Source of the DNA: Cristatella mucedo
Lineage: Eukaryota > Bryozoa > Phylactolaemata > Cristatellidae
Assembly (NCBI GenBank): GCA_009760855.2
Contig: WPIO01000003.1
Span: 719,001-783,000 of the forward strand
Length of the DNA stretch: 64,000 nucleotides
Reading direction: 5' to 3'
The notes beneath the pieces were generated by a model. The model did not search any database, was not told the origin of the DNA, and saw only the letters and a program-made list of their open reading frames with translations. The first letter of the stretch is position 1. Every line of letters starts with the position of its first letter. The translations under genes and the position numbers were made by a program. Below, piece after piece: positions 62,615-64,000 of this stretch.

Positions 62615-62672
62615 CAACACACACACACAAGCACAAACACACGCACACACCTGTGTGCACACACACATATGT
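62615..62672. repeat. CA-rich simple sequence
   Basis: Interrupted (CA)n with 'ctgtgtgcacacac' in the middle. Confidence 0.85.
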
Positions 62673-62689
62673 ACAAGCTGGTTAACAAG

Positions 62690-63455
62690 AATAATAATCA
62701 TAATCCTAATAATACATTTGATATAGCACCCTCGGAGAACCTTTTAGTTACTTTACATTTGCTGCAACGAAAGCACGATCGAATGGCTAGTAGTAGCATG
62801 TTCAATAAACATCATGAATATCATGGTTAAGAGTGACATGCACAAGGTCACCATACAAGTATGGTTAGTGGCAACATGCACAGTGTCAGCATACATAACC
62901 ACATACAGGCCGAATCACAGGGACACACTAAATGCCGTGATAACTAGATGGGTTTCTTTTTAAACGTGGTTAAGTCAAGAGAATTGACCACATTTAAAAA
63001 GAAACCAAAACGAGTGGTATGATACTTAGCCTGGTGGGGCAGTAGATCTGATAGGTAGGCTGAAGCGAAAGAATGAAGGGACCTGAAAGTAAGTGACAAA
63101 ACCTGGAGGTCGATGCTTTGCTTGACATGTAGCCAGTGGAAGTCAGCGAGAAGTGGTGTGATGTGGCATCTGCGATGCTCACGACTGACAAGCCTACCTG
63201 CAGAGTTTGCACCGGCTGTAAGCGCCTTATTGCATAGGCCGGTAGACCGGCAAGCAGTGAGCTACAGAAGGCGAGACGGCATGTCACAAATTAATGGGCC
63301 AATGCAAATGTAGTATCCTTGTCTAAGCAAGCCTGAATTTTAGAAACTGTATGTATTGAAAGTAGGCAGACTTTACTGCGGAGCTGATCTGTTCATGTAA
63401 TGTAAGGTCACTTTGGAACATGACAGCTGGATTTCGTGCCGATTCAACAGGAGAT
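62690..63455 (-). mobile_element. LINE-1-family 3' part
   Basis: Minus strand: ATT-rich tail at 62690-62720, 3' UTR to ~62960, then degenerate C-terminal coding ('FCSSLLAGLPAYAIRRLQPV'). A ~20-bp inverted repeat near 62945-63005 ('gaattgaccacatttaaaaa' against 'gtttctttttaaacgtggtt') marks a local rearrangement. The 5' end is at 'gattcaacaggagatat' near 63457. Confidence 0.8.
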
Positions 63456-64000
63456 ATCCCAGCGGTTTGAGCACGTGTCTTCTTTGCTGAAAGAGCTAGG
63501 ATGGTTGCCGGTTGAGCAAAGGATACAGAGCAAAGTTCTTATGCTGACCCACAAGGCCCGCGCCACGGCTTGGCTCCTTCATACCTAGCTGAACTGCTGC
63601 ATCAGTTTCAGCCTGTTCGCACCCTCAGGTCCTGTGCGGACAATAAATCAGCTATCCCATTCCCCCGCTTAAAGACAGTTGGCGATAGAAGCTTTAGCTC
63701 TGCAGATCCTAGACTGTGGAACTCGCTTCCACAATTCTTATGCAACGACAACTACTGTCCTACTGCCGACTATGGCACATCCTTTTCAGCAGTCCTGAGC
63801 TGCTACTTCTATGCCACTCACTACCTCAACTGCTCTCCTGACTCTGCAATGCTTCCCACTTTCTCTTTGTTGCGTGAGACAAAGTCCGTTGGCTACCGAA
63901 TGCGTAGCGAAAGCCGCTTAGGCTGTGAGTGCACTATACAAAACTCTCTCCTGCGTAACACCCACATGGTCTGTATGACTTTGTGGATTTATAGACGGAG
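63456..64000 (+). mobile_element. LINE-2-family 3' part
   Basis: Abuts the minus-strand LINE-1 fragment. Reads 'SYLAELLHQFQPVRTLRSCA' and 'RLKTVGDRSFSSADPRLWNS' with frameshifts near 63485 and 63565. The 3' UTR runs to the window end. Confidence 0.82.

Larger units (their letters stand above)
61300..62680. repeat. Segment duplicated from ABCF1 copy A (about 780-2260)
   Basis: Intron and exon sequence is collinear with 780-2260, roughly 80-85 percent identical by eye around the exon. Shared stretches include 'ctttaattaggcttgtaaga' (61449), the whole 113-nt exon, 'catgcactgctgcgaggt' and the region with 'ccgctagcta'. Copy B alone carries the (TA)n tracts and a SINE. Copy A alone has the long (CA)n. 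Confidence 0.82.

Overview
The window looks like nuclear DNA of an invertebrate animal; the species cannot be named from the sequence. Spliced exons with GT..AG borders, introns of 1-4 kb, CR1/L2-like LINEs, tRNA-headed SINEs and microsatellites all point to an animal. The only host gene recognised is ABCF1 (ABC50), the translation-associated ABC-F ATPase, encoded on the minus strand.

Layout. (1) 1-18953 carries the first nine coding exons of ABCF1 copy A: a GC-rich charged N-terminal exon, all of NBD1 and the linker. It runs left out of the window. (2) 18954-20395 holds LINE and SINE debris and a 94-bp palindrome. (3) 20396-42220 is an AT-rich Polinton/Maverick (adintovirus-like) element, P1, with ~140-bp terminal inverted repeats. 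It carries rve integrase, a zinc-ribbon protein, fibre-like proteins, a YqaJ/lambda-exonuclease-like nuclease, a double-jelly-roll major capsid protein, two candidate minor capsid proteins, an HNH-AP2 endonuclease and protein-primed PolB. (4) 42234-51527 is a second, diverged and incomplete element, P2, in the same orientation. It repeats the left half of P1 and keeps the FtsK/HerA-type packaging ATPase that P1 lacks, but has no PolB and no recognisable inverted repeats. (5) 51528-64000 is host DNA with the 3' exons of a second ABCF1 copy (B), a decayed copy of its last exon, a ~1.3-kb segment duplicated from copy A, and LINE/SINE insertions.

Nearly every Polinton gene is broken by frameshifts, in-frame stops, deletions or later insertions. 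The damage differs between P1 and P2, so both are dead but carry independent lesions. The catalytic residues of integrase and exonuclease are lost at different positions in each. P1's capsid gene is split by nested LINEs, P1's integrase contains a (CT)n expansion, and P2's ATPase is split by a SINE next to its Walker B motif.

The SINE family shares its 3' tail, with a conserved stem-loop, with the most active LINE family of the window. That suggests the LINE mobilises the SINE. Splice borders are read by eye and may be off by a base or two.
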